From: Marmoricola sp.
GTDB taxonomy: Bacteria > Actinomycetota > Actinomycetes > Propionibacteriales > Nocardioidaceae
DNA: 61,207 nt
Reading direction: 5' to 3'
NCBI GenBank assembly: GCA_025964775.1
Contig: JAOPYE010000041.1
Location: forward strand, 1-61,207
Both the position numbers and the translations under genes were made by a program. Of the stretch, positions 45,458-54,529 are shown piece by piece (the stretch's first letter is position 1; each line of letters starts with the position of its first letter). The notes beneath the pieces were generated by a model. The model made no database searches. It worked only from the letters and a program-made list of their open reading frames with translations, and had not been told where the DNA came from.

Positions 45458-45810
45458 TCGTTGAGGTGCTGGATCCAGTCGGCCGGCACCGCTCCGGCCG
45501 GCCCGGGGGTCGGCTGGTCGGTGGGGTGGTGGTGCGGCGGGGCCAGACTCGGTCCGTACACCTGGACGTCGTCGGCGAAGTCCCAGAACCAGTCCTCCCC
45601 CGGTTCGAAGCTCGCCATGTAGCGGTGTCCGCTCGTCGCGAAGTGGGCCCGGGCGTGCTGGCTCGGCGAGGAGTCGCAACAGCCGATGTGGCCGCACTGC
45701 GCACAACGGCGCAGGTGGAACCACCACCCCGGCCCGGCACCGCTGAGGCACTCGACACACCCGTTGCCTGACGGCGGAACCCCGGGGTCCACGGCATCCG
45801 TGATCGACAT
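45454..45810 (-). CDS. UBP-type zinc-finger protein
   Basis: The 118-aa protein is built around a ZnF-UBP domain: GCVECLSGAGPGWWFHLRRCAQCGHIGCCDSSPSQHARAHFATSGHRYMASFEPGEDWFWDF. It shows the Cys/His ligand series (C-x2-C, C-x2-C, C, H, H, H) and the WxxC/HxxxH spacing seen in bacterial stand-alone UBP proteins. In eukaryotes the domain binds the free C-terminus of ubiquitin; in bacteria its partner is unknown. The C-terminus is His/Pro-rich (APPHHHPTDQPTPGPAG). It is immediately downstream (28 bp) of the cNMP/flavoprotein gene, a pairing I recall from other actinobacteria. Confidence 0.85.
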   Translation of the reverse strand: MSITDAVDPGVPPSGNGCVECLSGAGPGWWFHLRRCAQCGHIGCCDSSPSQHARAHFATSGHRYMASFEPGEDWFWDFADDVQVYGPSLAPPHHHPTDQPTPGPAGAVPADWIQHLND

Positions 45811-45838
45811 GGTTTCTCCTCCCGATCGGATCAGTTCG

Positions 45839-47497
45839 TCACGTCGCCGGCATCAACGCGAGATGCACGGATCGAATCACACTGGCGCCTTCACCGACCG
45901 CCGCGGCGACCCGTTTGAGGGAACCGACCCGGGCATCCCCGACCGCGAACACCCCGGGCACACTCGTCTCGAACGGCAGCGGTTCGCGCCCGAGCAGCTC
46001 CCACGCCGCGCACAGGTCATCGCCTGCCAGGTCCCGGTCGGTGAGGATGAACCCGTCCTCGTCCAGGACGACTCCGCGCAGCCAGTCGGTCGCCGGCTTC
46101 GCACCGATGAAGCAGAAGATGCCGCGACACACCTGACGCAGCGAGACCCCGTCCGCACCGGTCACGGTGATGCCCTCCAGGCTCGTCCCGCCGTGCAACG
46201 CGTCGACCACCGAGCCGGTCCGCACCGTGATGAGCTCGTGCGCGAGGACCCGCGCCACCAGGTACTGCGACATCTCGGCGCCGAGGTCGCCGGCGCGCAC
46301 CACCAGGTCGACCGGGTTGCCGTGCTCCGCGAGGAACAACGACGCCTGCCCGGCCGAGTTGGCTCCCCCGACGACGGTGACCGGCAGCCCGGCGCAGGCG
46401 CGCGCTTCGATCTCGGTGGCGGCGTAGAAGATCGAGCTCCCTTCGTACCGGTCCCAGCCGTCGAGCGGCAGCGTCCGGTACTGCGCACCGGTCGCCAGGA
46501 CGACGGCGCGGGCGTCGATCGTCTCGCCGTTCGACAGGCTCAGGTGCAGGTGGCCGTCCTCGCTGTCCAGCGCCACGACCTCGCACGGACTCGAGACCTG
46601 GGCGCCGAACTTGTGCGCCTGGACCAGCGCCCGGGAAGCGAGCTCGATCCCGGACAGGCCCGAGGGGAAGCCCAGGTAGTTCTCGATGCGGGCACTGGCC
46701 GCCGCCTGCCCGCCGACCGCGACGGTGTCGAGCAGCATCGTGCTCAGTCCCTCCGACGCGGCGTACACGGCAGCACCCAGGCCGGCCGGCCCACCGCCGA
46801 CGATGGCGACGTCGAAGGTGACGCCGTCACTGCCACGGAAGGCGAGGCCGAGGAGGTCCGAGACCATCCCGGGGGTGGCCTGGCGCAGGACGGTGGTGGG
46901 TGTGATCACCGCCGGCAGGTCGGCGACCTCGATACCGGCAGCACGTGCCAGGGCCGTCCCCGCCGGGTCCTCGAAATCGATCCAGGTGTGCGGGATCTCC
47001 TGTCGCGAGGCCCACGTCCGCAGGGCATGAGTGGCCGACGACAGGCTGCTGCCCAGGATCTCCAGGGTCCTGGCACCCTCGCCGTGCCGCAGCACCTCGC
47101 GGCGGGCCAGGAGCGTCCGCAGGATCACGTCGGACAGCTCGGCGTCCTCGGACATCAGCAGCCGGAAGTCCGACGGCGACACCCGGTGGATGACGCCGGG
47201 CGCCGTGACGACCGCGGTGGCGATCGCGGTCTGCCCGGTGAGGACACTGAGCTCGCCCAGGAACTGGGCCGGCCCCCAGCTGGCGATCAACGCCTCGTCG
47301 GCGCCGGGCATCGCCGGGCGGACGACGTCGACCGCAGCGGTTTCCAGGACGATGAAGTCGTAGTCACGATCACCCGAGCGGTAGAGGACGTCACCGGAGC
47401 TGACCTGCGACACGGCAGCCCGCCGCCGCACCAGGTCGAGCTGCGCCGTCGACAGCTGAGGTCCCTCGAGCGCCGGCGCCGGGTCGGATGACGTCAC
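45839..47497 (-). CDS. Cyclic-nucleotide-binding domain fused to thioredoxin-reductase-like flavoprotein (no CxxC)
   Basis: The 552-aa fusion has a cNMP-binding domain at about 15-135 (SSGDVLYRSGDRDYDFIVLE; WGPAQFLGELSVLTGQTAIATAVV), a short thioredoxin-like linker region (TWIDFEDPAGTALARAAGIEVADLPAVI) and a thioredoxin-reductase fold with FAD motif FDVAIVGGGPAGLGAAVYAASEG, NAD(P) motif PVTVVGGANSAGQAS and C-terminal VPGVFAVGDARVGSLKRVAAAVGEGA. Where true thioredoxin reductases have CATC, this protein has YAATEIEA, so disulfide chemistry by that site is impossible. I chose GTG 47495-47497. A GTG at 47531 overlapping the SDR is possible. Confidence 0.82.
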   Translation of the reverse strand: MTSSDPAPALEGPQLSTAQLDLVRRRAAVSQVSSGDVLYRSGDRDYDFIVLETAAVDVVRPAMPGADEALIASWGPAQFLGELSVLTGQTAIATAVVTAPGVIHRVSPSDFRLLMSEDAELSDVILRTLLARREVLRHGEGARTLEILGSSLSSATHALRTWASRQEIPHTWIDFEDPAGTALARAAGIEVADLPAVITPTTVLRQATPGMVSDLLGLAFRGSDGVTFDVAIVGGGPAGLGAAVYAASEGLSTMLLDTVAVGGQAAASARIENYLGFPSGLSGIELASRALVQAHKFGAQVSSPCEVVALDSEDGHLHLSLSNGETIDARAVVLATGAQYRTLPLDGWDRYEGSSIFYAATEIEARACAGLPVTVVGGANSAGQASLFLAEHGNPVDLVVRAGDLGAEMSQYLVARVLAHELITVRTGSVVDALHGGTSLEGITVTGADGVSLRQVCRGIFCFIGAKPATDWLRGVVLDEDGFILTDRDLAGDDLCAAWELLGREPLPFETSVPGVFAVGDARVGSLKRVAAAVGEGASVIRSVHLALMPAT

Positions 47498-47513
47498 CGG
47501 GACATTCTTGCCC

Positions 47514-48461
47514 TCACCCCCGTACGACGCCACAGAGCCGGTCAGAGAGTTCCCACAGGCGCGCTGCCCGATCAGGGTCGACGGCGTACGGCTGGACGTC
47601 GTCGCTGACCTGGCACTCCTCGAGGTACGCCGACCCGCGACCCTCGAGCTCGGGTCCGACAGCAGCCCAGACCTGGGTGGCCGCGCCCTGGTCGGGCATC
47701 GTGAAGTCGAGGATGCCGTCGGTCTCCTCGCCCTTGGCCGCCGTGCTCGCAGCGGCGTACTTGCGCAGGCTGGAGAAATCCTCCTTCGACATGTGCCGGG
47801 CCAGGGAGGTGGCGACAGCTCCCGGGTTAACGGAGAACGCGCGGACGCCCTGGTCCTGAAGGCGGCTGTCGAGCTCGACCATGTGCAGCAGGTTCGCGGT
47901 CTTGGAGGCGCCGTACGCGACGAACTTGTCGTACTCGCGGCGCTCCCAGTTCGGGTCGTCGTAGTCGAGGTCGCCCATCACGTGACCGCCGGAGGACAGG
48001 ATCACGACCCGTGCTCCCCCGGCTGCGACGAGCTGGGGGGTGAGCAACCGGGTGAGCTCGAAGTGGCCGAGGTGGTTGGTTCCGAGCTGCACCTCGAACC
48101 CGTCGGCGGTCCGTGAGAACGGCGTGAACATGACGCCGGCGTTGTTCATCAGGACGTGGATCTCCGGCGCGATCGCCGGGATCTCGTACGCCGCGTCCCG
48201 CACGCTGCGCAGCGAGGCCAGGTCGAGGGTCACCGTGGCCGTCAGGGCACCGTCGACCTCGCTGCTCACCCAGGCCTCGGCCTGGTCGAGGGCGTCCTGG
48301 GTGCGGCCGGTCATGACGACCAGCGCGCCGGTCGCGGCCAACGCGCGCGCCGACTCACGACCCAGGCCCGAGGTCGCACCGGTGACCACGCAGGTCCTGC
48401 CGGTGAGGTCGACTCCCTCGACGACCTCCAGTGCGGTCGGCCTGCTCCCGGGTTCCGGCAT
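47514..48461 (-). CDS. Short-chain dehydrogenase (retinol-dehydrogenase-like)
   Basis: The 315-aa SDR has TGATSGLGRESARAL, NNAGVMFTP, SSGGHVMGDLDYDDPNWERR and YGASKTANLLHMVEL, the pattern of the retinol dehydrogenase/WW-oxidoreductase group that interconverts long-chain or isoprenoid alcohols and aldehydes. The R/G positions after the glycine motif suggest NADP(H). The ATG overlaps the luxC stop (TGATG), so it is translationally coupled. The natural reading is that it reduces the aldehyde released by LuxC, or oxidises the matching alcohol. Confidence 0.87.
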   Translation of the reverse strand: MPEPGSRPTALEVVEGVDLTGRTCVVTGATSGLGRESARALAATGALVVMTGRTQDALDQAEAWVSSEVDGALTATVTLDLASLRSVRDAAYEIPAIAPEIHVLMNNAGVMFTPFSRTADGFEVQLGTNHLGHFELTRLLTPQLVAAGGARVVILSSGGHVMGDLDYDDPNWERREYDKFVAYGASKTANLLHMVELDSRLQDQGVRAFSVNPGAVATSLARHMSKEDFSSLRKYAAASTAAKGEETDGILDFTMPDQGAATQVWAAVGPELEGRGSAYLEECQVSDDVQPYAVDPDRAARLWELSDRLCGVVRG

Positions 48462-49930
48462 CAGACCTGAGCCACTTCGCCCAGGCGCCACAACGGGATG
48501 ACCACGTCCGGGTCGCACTCCTCGTCGACGATCCACTTGCACATCCGACGGATCGGTTCGATGGCGTCCTGGGGCATCGCGATCGCCACGTTGCAGGCGT
48601 AGCCGAGGCTCGTCAGCCGCTGCGCTCCGAAGAGCGGGAGGCGGTCGCGCAGCTCCCGCTTGAGGGACTCGGGGTAGATGCCGATGGTCTGCGTGTAGGC
48701 GTTGACCGCGTCGGTGACCTTGTCGATGGAGTCGACCGGTACGACGTTCGCCACCCGGTTCGTGAGCATCGGCGAGTAGTCCACGGCCTCGTCGAACTGG
48801 GACACCACGATCGCGCCCTCGCGGTTCTCGCCGCCGTACACCCGGTACCAGTCCTCGGTCATGCGGGTGGACTCGAGCTGCTCGAACAGGTCCCGGTTCG
48901 GGTACCGCGACGGGGTGCTGATGAACGCCGGAAGCTTGAGCATCTCGTCGTAGATCAGTTCGCCGAGCCGGTTCGCGTTCGCGATGCCGGCCTCGTCGGT
49001 GCCGCTCATCACGTAGATCACCCGCGCGTTGGCGCAGCCTTCCTGGTTGGCGACGCCGATGTCGACGGCCGCTCGCGAGGCGACCTCGCGCATCGTCGCC
49101 TCGTCCGCGAACGCTTCCCTGCCGATGATCGTGGCGCTGCGCTTCGGGTCGAGGGCGATCATCTCCAGGCCCGGCTGGATGTACTTCGTGACGTGCTTGA
49201 CCGAGGCCAACCCACCCCACGCGACGATCTTCTCGATGTGCTCGGGCTTGTAGAGAGCCTCCTCGACGTCCGTGTCGCCGCCCTTCCAGTACGCCACGAC
49301 GAGGTGCCTGGTGATCGGGTGGTCCGGCGCCACGTCGGCCAGGGTGCGGGCGATGGCGACGGCGGTCAGCGGGTCGTTCGACGGCGCCTTGATGATCGCG
49401 TCGCAGCGGGTGATCACCGACCGCAGGATCGTGACCGCGGAGACCAGTCCTCCGTTGCCCGCCGGGATGTGCAGGACCCGGGAGCCGAAGGCCCGCACGC
49501 GGAGCTCGCGGCCGTCGACGTGCTTCTGGGAGACCCAGCCGTTGAGGTAGTCGAGTCCGACCTGGCTGTCGGCGATCTCGAGCACGTTGGCCCTGGCGAA
49601 GAGCGGCTTGAGAATCTGGTAGCTGGTGCGCAGCATGTCGTCAGGCAGCGGGTTGGCCAGGCGGGCAGCCTCGTACGCCTCCTGGAGGTGCGGGTTCGTG
49701 TCGAAGACGAGCGCATCACCGAGGGCCTGGAGGACGTCGAGGATCTCGTCGAAACCGACGTCGTACAGGTCGGCCATCGCCATCGGACTGGCCAGCGGCA
49801 GCCGGTCGACGTACTTGCTCATGTCGGGTGCCGCGAACTCGGCTCCACCGCTCCGGGTCCCGAAGGTCACCAGGTCTTCGGTGATGACCTCGCCCCGCAG
49901 GAAGATCGGGACCGTGTAGGAGCTGCTCAC
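48461..49930 (-). CDS. LuxC-family acyl-CoA/acyl-protein reductase
   Basis: The 489-aa aldehyde-dehydrogenase-fold reductase of the LuxC family has nucleotide-binding VLHIPAGNGGLVSAVTILRSVITRCDAIIKAPSNDP and catalytic Cys299 in VANQEGCANARVIYV, as in LuxC (QxxC). It also has YWKGGD and DIGVANQEG. LuxC reduces an acyl group passed through its Cys to a free aldehyde with NADPH. It is slightly shorter than Vibrio LuxC plus linker variants but complete. The GTG start overlaps the luxE stop (GTGA), fixing the operon order luxE-luxC-SDR. No luxA, luxB or luxD is present. Confidence 0.88.
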   Translation of the reverse strand: MSSSYTVPIFLRGEVITEDLVTFGTRSGGAEFAAPDMSKYVDRLPLASPMAMADLYDVGFDEILDVLQALGDALVFDTNPHLQEAYEAARLANPLPDDMLRTSYQILKPLFARANVLEIADSQVGLDYLNGWVSQKHVDGRELRVRAFGSRVLHIPAGNGGLVSAVTILRSVITRCDAIIKAPSNDPLTAVAIARTLADVAPDHPITRHLVVAYWKGGDTDVEEALYKPEHIEKIVAWGGLASVKHVTKYIQPGLEMIALDPKRSATIIGREAFADEATMREVASRAAVDIGVANQEGCANARVIYVMSGTDEAGIANANRLGELIYDEMLKLPAFISTPSRYPNRDLFEQLESTRMTEDWYRVYGGENREGAIVVSQFDEAVDYSPMLTNRVANVVPVDSIDKVTDAVNAYTQTIGIYPESLKRELRDRLPLFGAQRLTSLGYACNVAIAMPQDAIEPIRRMCKWIVDEECDPDVVIPLWRLGEVAQV

Positions 49931-51360
49931 GCCTCGAACTCCTTCATGAAGTTCACGGCCTCGTTGTGCACCTCGTGCGTGGCGGCACAGGTGATCCGGT
50001 CGTCGTCGACGTTGTCCTTGTCGCTGTAGCGCATGATCTCGGGCTCGAACGCGACGGTCGACCGGCCGCACGGGCAGACGAGGTCCCAGTCGATGGTGAC
50101 CTCGTCGCCGGAGATCACCCCGCCCCAGTGGCTCTTGTTGAGCACGTCGTACCCGGCCGAACGCCCGGTCTGGCGACCGCTGCGCGGGTAGGGCTGACTC
50201 GTCTCCGGGTCGAGGATGAAGGGGATGATCCACGGCTGGACGTGGTAGCGACCTTCTTCACAGGCGAAGTGCATCGCAGAGACCTCCGAGTATCCGTAGC
50301 CGATCTGGATGCTCTCGGTCCCGAGGAACTCGTGGATCACGTCCATGTAGTCGTCAGGCAGGACCATGCCCTTGGTGCCGCCGCCGGTGAGGATCGCCGA
50401 GTCCGGGGCGAACACGCCCTCGATCCCGCGATCGAGGCCGGCCCTGGCCACGTCGTACATGAGGTTGTAGGTCCCGAGCATGAAGATGCGCTTGCCGGCG
50501 AGCTTCTCGGCGATCTCGGCGAAGAACTGCTGCATCTCCTCGGGCTGGCGCAGCTGCATCGCGATGAACTCGTCCTTGCGTTGGGCGAGCTCCTCGGGGA
50601 TGACCAGCCGGTCGAGCTCACCCCGGGACGCCGCGGCGCGCATCTTCGAGGCCAGGAACATCAGGTCGGTGTCGATCGCGTCGGAGTAGAGCGGGTGGAA
50701 CTTGGACGGGTCGTTGCCGGTGAACCCGCTCTTGACCATGTCGGCGATGCGGAGGTGGCCGAGCTTGCCGCTCGCGAAGGTCGGCCAGACGACGTCGACA
50801 CCGGGGTCCAGCTGTTCGGGGGTCGGTTCGGTGCCGAAGGTCTGGAACAGGTACATCTTCCAGATGTACATGCCCTCGGACGCGGCGGCCTTGTCCTTCG
50901 GGATCAGCGACAGGGTGCCCGTCGTGCCCGAGGACGTGATGACGTTCAGCGGCGTCTCGCGGTCGAGCAGCTCGATCCAGCCGTCGATCGTGGTGCACCC
51001 GCTGGCGTCGACCCCGGACAGGTCGTAGCTGGTGTTGGTGTCGAGCCACCGGGTCATCAGGTCGAACCGCTTGTTGTCGATCAGCGCCGACGGGTACGAC
51101 TTGAAGGCCGTGTGCGAGAACAGCAGCGGTGCGACGTCCTCGAACTCGTCGAGGTCGGTGATGCCGAGCCGGTCCGCGAGCTTGCGCAGGATCGGGATCG
51201 TCTCGTAGTGCTGGCGGAAGCGGATCTTCATCGCCTGCCGCTGGAGCGCCTCGAGCTCGTCGCGCGGAATGCTCTGCATCTGCGTCATGGAATGACCGAA
51301 GAACTCGATCGGGGCGTCCATGAACGTCGTGACGGACTGCTCTGTCTGGCTGGTGGTCAT
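49927..51360 (-). CDS. LuxE-family acyl-protein synthetase (acyl-AMP ligase)
   Basis: The 477-aa enzyme starts at ATG 51358-51360. The adenylation signature is NVITSSGTTGTLSLIPKDK (SSGTTG at 143-148). GYGYSEVSAMHFACEEGRYHVQPWIIP and the C-terminal DLVCPCGRSTVAFEPEIMRYSDKDN recall PaaK-type ligases. LuxE activates a carboxylic acid with ATP and transfers the acyl group to itself and then to LuxC. At 477 residues it is about 100 longer than Vibrio LuxE, so its substrate pocket may differ. It heads the luxE-luxC-SDR operon. The tandem operators end 20 bp before the ATG. Confidence 0.87.
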   Translation of the reverse strand: MTTSQTEQSVTTFMDAPIEFFGHSMTQMQSIPRDELEALQRQAMKIRFRQHYETIPILRKLADRLGITDLDEFEDVAPLLFSHTAFKSYPSALIDNKRFDLMTRWLDTNTSYDLSGVDASGCTTIDGWIELLDRETPLNVITSSGTTGTLSLIPKDKAAASEGMYIWKMYLFQTFGTEPTPEQLDPGVDVVWPTFASGKLGHLRIADMVKSGFTGNDPSKFHPLYSDAIDTDLMFLASKMRAAASRGELDRLVIPEELAQRKDEFIAMQLRQPEEMQQFFAEIAEKLAGKRIFMLGTYNLMYDVARAGLDRGIEGVFAPDSAILTGGGTKGMVLPDDYMDVIHEFLGTESIQIGYGYSEVSAMHFACEEGRYHVQPWIIPFILDPETSQPYPRSGRQTGRSAGYDVLNKSHWGGVISGDEVTIDWDLVCPCGRSTVAFEPEIMRYSDKDNVDDDRITCAATHEVHNEAVNFMKEFEA

Positions 51361-51380
51361 GGCTGGACCGTACGCCGTAA

Positions 51381-51414
51381 TTGCAGTTGTCCGCAATAGT
51401 GCAGACACATGCAA
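51381..51414. promoter_or_regulatory. Tandem 16-bp operators directly upstream of luxE
   Basis: TTGCAGTTGTCCGCAA (51381-51396) and GTGCAGACACATGCAA (51399-51414) match the pair at 44816-44849 in motif (TTGCAG-N4-CTGyAA, half-site variants) and in the 18-bp pitch. They fill the 54-bp gap between the P450 stop and the luxE start almost exactly, so the lux-type operon has its own regulated promoter or read-through block. Confidence 0.8.
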
Positions 51415-52647
51415 TTAACGGTAGGTGACGGCCAGCTCTCGTACGCCGTTAATCCAGCTGTGCCGCTGACGCAGCGGATCGGCCACCTTCGCGATGTCGG
51501 GGAGCACGTCGGCGATGGCGTTGAACATGATGTCGACCTCCATCCGGGCCAGGTTCGCGCCGACGCAGTAGTGCGCTCCGTGGCCACCGAAGGCGAGGTG
51601 CGGGTTCTTCTCGCGGCCGATGTCGAACCGCATCGGCTCGTCGAACGCCTGCGGATCGAAGTTCGCCGAGGAGTAGAAGATGCCGACGCGCTCGCCCTTC
51701 CCGACGACCTGGTCGCCGACCCTGACGTCGCGCAACGCGGTGCGCTGGAAGGCGATGACCGGAGAGGCCCAGCGCAGGATCTCATCGACCGCTGTCACGG
51801 GCCGGTGCAGCTGGTAGCGCGCCCACTGGTCGGGGTTCTCGAAGAACGCGTTCATGCCGTGGGTGATCGCGTTGCGGGTCGTCTCGTTCCCGGCGACGCT
51901 CAGCAGCGTGACGAAGTACCCGAACTGATCGGTCCCCATCCCCTCCTCACCGTGGACGTCGGTCTGGATGAGCTTGGTGACGATGTCGTCGCGTGGAGAC
52001 ACCTTGCGTTCCTCGGCCATGGCGAGGAAGTAGGAGAACAGCTCGATGGAGGCCAGCTCAGGGTCCTGACCCGGCTGCAGGTCGTCGTAGGCCATCATCG
52101 TGTTGGACCACTCGAAGAGCTTCGCGCGATCTTCCTGGGGTACGCCGAGCAGCTCGGCGATCGCCTGCAGCGGGAGCTCCATCGCGACGTCCTCGACGAA
52201 GTTGCCCGCCCCCTTCTCCCGGGCAGCGATGACGATCCCGCGTGCGCGTCGCTCGAGGTCCGAGCGCAGGAGCTCGACCGAGCGCGGGGTGAAGCCGCGC
52301 GAGACGATCGCCCGGTACCGGGTGTGGTCCGGCGGGTCCTGGTTGATCAGCATGACGCGCTGGATCTCGACCTGGTCGCGGGTCACCCCCTCGGGAAGAC
52401 GGATGATCGCGCCGTTCTCCCAGACCGAGAAGTCGGCCACGTTCTTGGAGACCTCGACGACATCGGCGTGCCGGGTCACCGCCCAGTACCCGTTACCCGG
52501 GAACCCGGAACGCGACCCGGGCGGCTGCTCGACCCAGTGGACCGGGGCCGAAGCGCGAGCGGCGGCGAACCGCTCGTGCGGGATGCCGCCTTCGTTGACC
52601 AGGGGATCGGTGAAGTCGAAGGCCACGGGGACCTGCGGTGAGGACAT
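51415..52647 (-). CDS. Cytochrome P450, CYP125/CYP142-like
   Basis: The 410-aa bacterial P450 has I-helix AGNETT (252-257), ExxR EILR (289-292) and heme loop [16 protein letters not shown] with Cys361. The sequence around [25 protein letters not shown] and FYSSANFD strongly recalls CYP125/CYP124/CYP142, which hydroxylate the terminal methyl of sterol side chains or branched lipids and carry it on to acid. The start is ATG 52645-52647. It is the third gene of the DapB-like 3 - SDR - P450 operon under palindrome copy 3. No ferredoxin gene is adjacent, so redox partners are elsewhere. Confidence 0.88.
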   Translation of the reverse strand: MSSPQVPVAFDFTDPLVNEGGIPHERFAAARASAPVHWVEQPPGSRSGFPGNGYWAVTRHADVVEVSKNVADFSVWENGAIIRLPEGVTRDQVEIQRVMLINQDPPDHTRYRAIVSRGFTPRSVELLRSDLERRARGIVIAAREKGAGNFVEDVAMELPLQAIAELLGVPQEDRAKLFEWSNTMMAYDDLQPGQDPELASIELFSYFLAMAEERKVSPRDDIVTKLIQTDVHGEEGMGTDQFGYFVTLLSVAGNETTRNAITHGMNAFFENPDQWARYQLHRPVTAVDEILRWASPVIAFQRTALRDVRVGDQVVGKGERVGIFYSSANFDPQAFDEPMRFDIGREKNPHLAFGGHGAHYCVGANLARMEVDIMFNAIADVLPDIAKVADPLRQRHSWINGVRELAVTYR

Positions 52648-52649
52648 GC

Positions 52650-53408
52650 TCAAGGGTGCTCCTTGGTGGGGACCTGCTGGACGGTGCCGCCGTCGATCAC
52701 GAACTCGGCCCCGGTCGCGAACGACGACTCGTCACTGGCCAGGAAGAGCACGAAGGCAGCGACCTCCTCCGGTCGGCCAGGACGACCGAGCGGGATCGGG
52801 ATCATGTCGGCCGGCATCGCGTCGGTGGCCGGAGTGCTGATCCGCCCGGGGTGCAGCGAGTTGACCCTGATCCCGTGCGGCGCGAGCTCCATCGCCACGG
52901 ACTTGGTCAGACCCCGGAGGCCGAACTTGGCGGCCGTGTAGCCGTGCGCGTACGCCGTCCCGCGGAGACCGTCGATGCTCGAGGTGTTGATGATCGAGCC
53001 GCCGCCCGCGGCGATGATCGCGTCAGCAGCTGCCTTGATGCCGAGGAACGGTCCGGTCAGGCAGACGTCGAGCATCTGCTGCCACTGGTCGCGCTTGTAG
53101 CGCTGGATGGAGGCGAGGTTGAAGATGCCGGCGTTGTTGAACAGCACGTCGAGCCTGCCGAACTCGGCGACCGCGAGACGCACGGCGCCGGCCCAGTCCT
53201 CCTCGCTCGTCACGTCGAGGTGGACATAGCGAGCGGCGCTCTGCCCGAACTCCTCACACAACTCACGCGCGAGTGCCTGACCTTCGTCGTCGAGCAGATC
53301 CCCGATGACGACCTGGGCCCCTTCGGCGACCAGGAGGCGCGCGCTGGCGGCGCCGATGTTGCGGGCACCCCCGCTGATCAGTGCGACCTTGCCTGCGACA
53401 CGCCCCAT
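52650..53408 (-). CDS. Short-chain dehydrogenase/reductase (3-hydroxysteroid dehydrogenase-like)
   Basis: The 252-aa classical SDR has [27 protein letters not shown] with an Asp suggesting NAD(H) preference, [35 protein letters not shown] (Ser, Tyr-x3-Lys) and [12 protein letters not shown]. The closest recognisable type is 3-alpha/20-beta-hydroxysteroid or cyclohexanol dehydrogenases. The start is ATG 53406-53408, coupled to the DapB-like 3 stop (TGATG). It sits 2 bp before the P450 gene. It likely oxidises a ring or side-chain hydroxyl of the same substrate; inference. Confidence 0.87.
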   Translation of the reverse strand: MGRVAGKVALISGGARNIGAASARLLVAEGAQVVIGDLLDDEGQALARELCEEFGQSAARYVHLDVTSEEDWAGAVRLAVAEFGRLDVLFNNAGIFNLASIQRYKRDQWQQMLDVCLTGPFLGIKAAADAIIAAGGGSIINTSSIDGLRGTAYAHGYTAAKFGLRGLTKSVAMELAPHGIRVNSLHPGRISTPATDAMPADMIPIPLGRPGRPEEVAAFVLFLASDESSFATGAEFVIDGGTVQQVPTKEHP

Positions 53409-54499
53409 CAATTCACCCTGTCCCGTGCCGTGCTGAAGACGCCGTTCGCCGTGATGAAGGGAAGGTCGAGCGGAGTCCGGATGCCCGCGGCAGCCTCGAC
53501 CACGGCCGGGATGGCATTGACCATCCGGCCGGCTGCCGAGGCGATGGCCGCGTAGTTGTGGTCGCCCCGGGCGCTGGTCGGGCAGACGTCGACGACGTAC
53601 GACGGCTCGCCGACGATCTCCACGCGGTAGGAGCCGCCGGCCTGGGCGGGTTGCGGCCAGTCCGGTCTCAGCTCGGGGCGCAGCCGGGTGGTGTGGTCGA
53701 TCACGATGACGTCCTCGGAGGCGGCGACCCCGACGATCTGGAAGCGCATCGCCGCCACGCCGCCGACAGGGATGTGACCGGCAGCGACGTCGAAGGCCTC
53801 GGCCGCGGGCTCGTGCTCGAACGACTCGGTGATCTCGTTGAGCTCGATCCCGAACCCGGCGGCCAGCTGGCGGATGCTGGGTCCCCAGGCAGCGGTGAGC
53901 ATCCCGGGACGGAACTGCATCGCCAGGTCTCCGACCTGTCGGCCGAAGCCCATCACATCGAAGAGCACCGGCGCGCCGTCGTACGACGCGTAGTCGGCGA
54001 TCTCAGAACAGCGGACCTGCTCGACGTACTGGCAGGTGCTCGCGATCGCCATCGGCAGCAGGTCGTTGACCCACCCGGGATCGACCCCTGTCACGAAGAG
54101 GCTGACGTCCTGCTCGCGGCAGATGGCTTCGAACGGCTCGACGATCGAGTCGGGGAGGGTTCCCCACGGGTACAGGAACGGCACCGGCGAGGTCGCGACG
54201 ACATTCGCACCCGCCGACAGGCAGGCCCGGAGGTCGTCGAGTGCCTCGAAGAACCGCATCTCCGAGAGCGCGCAGTAGGACACGCAGTCCGGCCTCGACG
54301 CCAGGGCCCCGGCGAGATCCGCGGTAGCCAGGACGCCGGTGAGGACGCCGCCGTCCGCAAGCTCACCGGCATCGCGACCGACCTTCGCAGGATCCGAGAC
54401 GACGAGACCGACGAGCTCGAAGCGCGGATCACTGATCAGGTGCCGCAGCGCGATCCGACCGGCGTTGCCGGTGGCGACATGGACGACACGAGAGGGCAC
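53408..54499 (-). CDS. DapB-like / 2,4-diaminopentanoate dehydrogenase-like enzyme (paralogue 3)
   Basis: The 363-aa protein has Rossmann motif RVVHVATGNAGRIALRHLI, VTGVDPGWVNDLLPMAI, RCSEIADYASYDGAPVLFDVMGFGRQVGDLAMQFRPGMLTAAWGPSIRQLAAG (very close to paralogue 1) and GGSYRVEIVGEPSYVVDV. The start is GTG 54497-54499. It leads the operon DapB-like 3 - SDR - P450, expressed behind palindrome copy 3 exactly 30 bp upstream. The strong likeness to paralogue 1, and its pairing with an SDR in both places, suggests both handle analogous intermediates. Confidence 0.8.
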   Translation of the reverse strand: MPSRVVHVATGNAGRIALRHLISDPRFELVGLVVSDPAKVGRDAGELADGGVLTGVLATADLAGALASRPDCVSYCALSEMRFFEALDDLRACLSAGANVVATSPVPFLYPWGTLPDSIVEPFEAICREQDVSLFVTGVDPGWVNDLLPMAIASTCQYVEQVRCSEIADYASYDGAPVLFDVMGFGRQVGDLAMQFRPGMLTAAWGPSIRQLAAGFGIELNEITESFEHEPAAEAFDVAAGHIPVGGVAAMRFQIVGVAASEDVIVIDHTTRLRPELRPDWPQPAQAGGSYRVEIVGEPSYVVDVCPTSARGDHNYAAIASAAGRMVNAIPAVVEAAAGIRTPLDLPFITANGVFSTARDRVN

Positions 54500-54529
54500 C
54501 GGGCAATGGAACCTTCACCTTCGAGCAAA

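Noticed and set aside
43133..51360. Reading the cluster as a bioluminescence lux operon
   Set aside because: The LLM protein is F420-type, there are no two luciferase subunits and no LuxD thioesterase, and the genes are on opposite strands under different operators.
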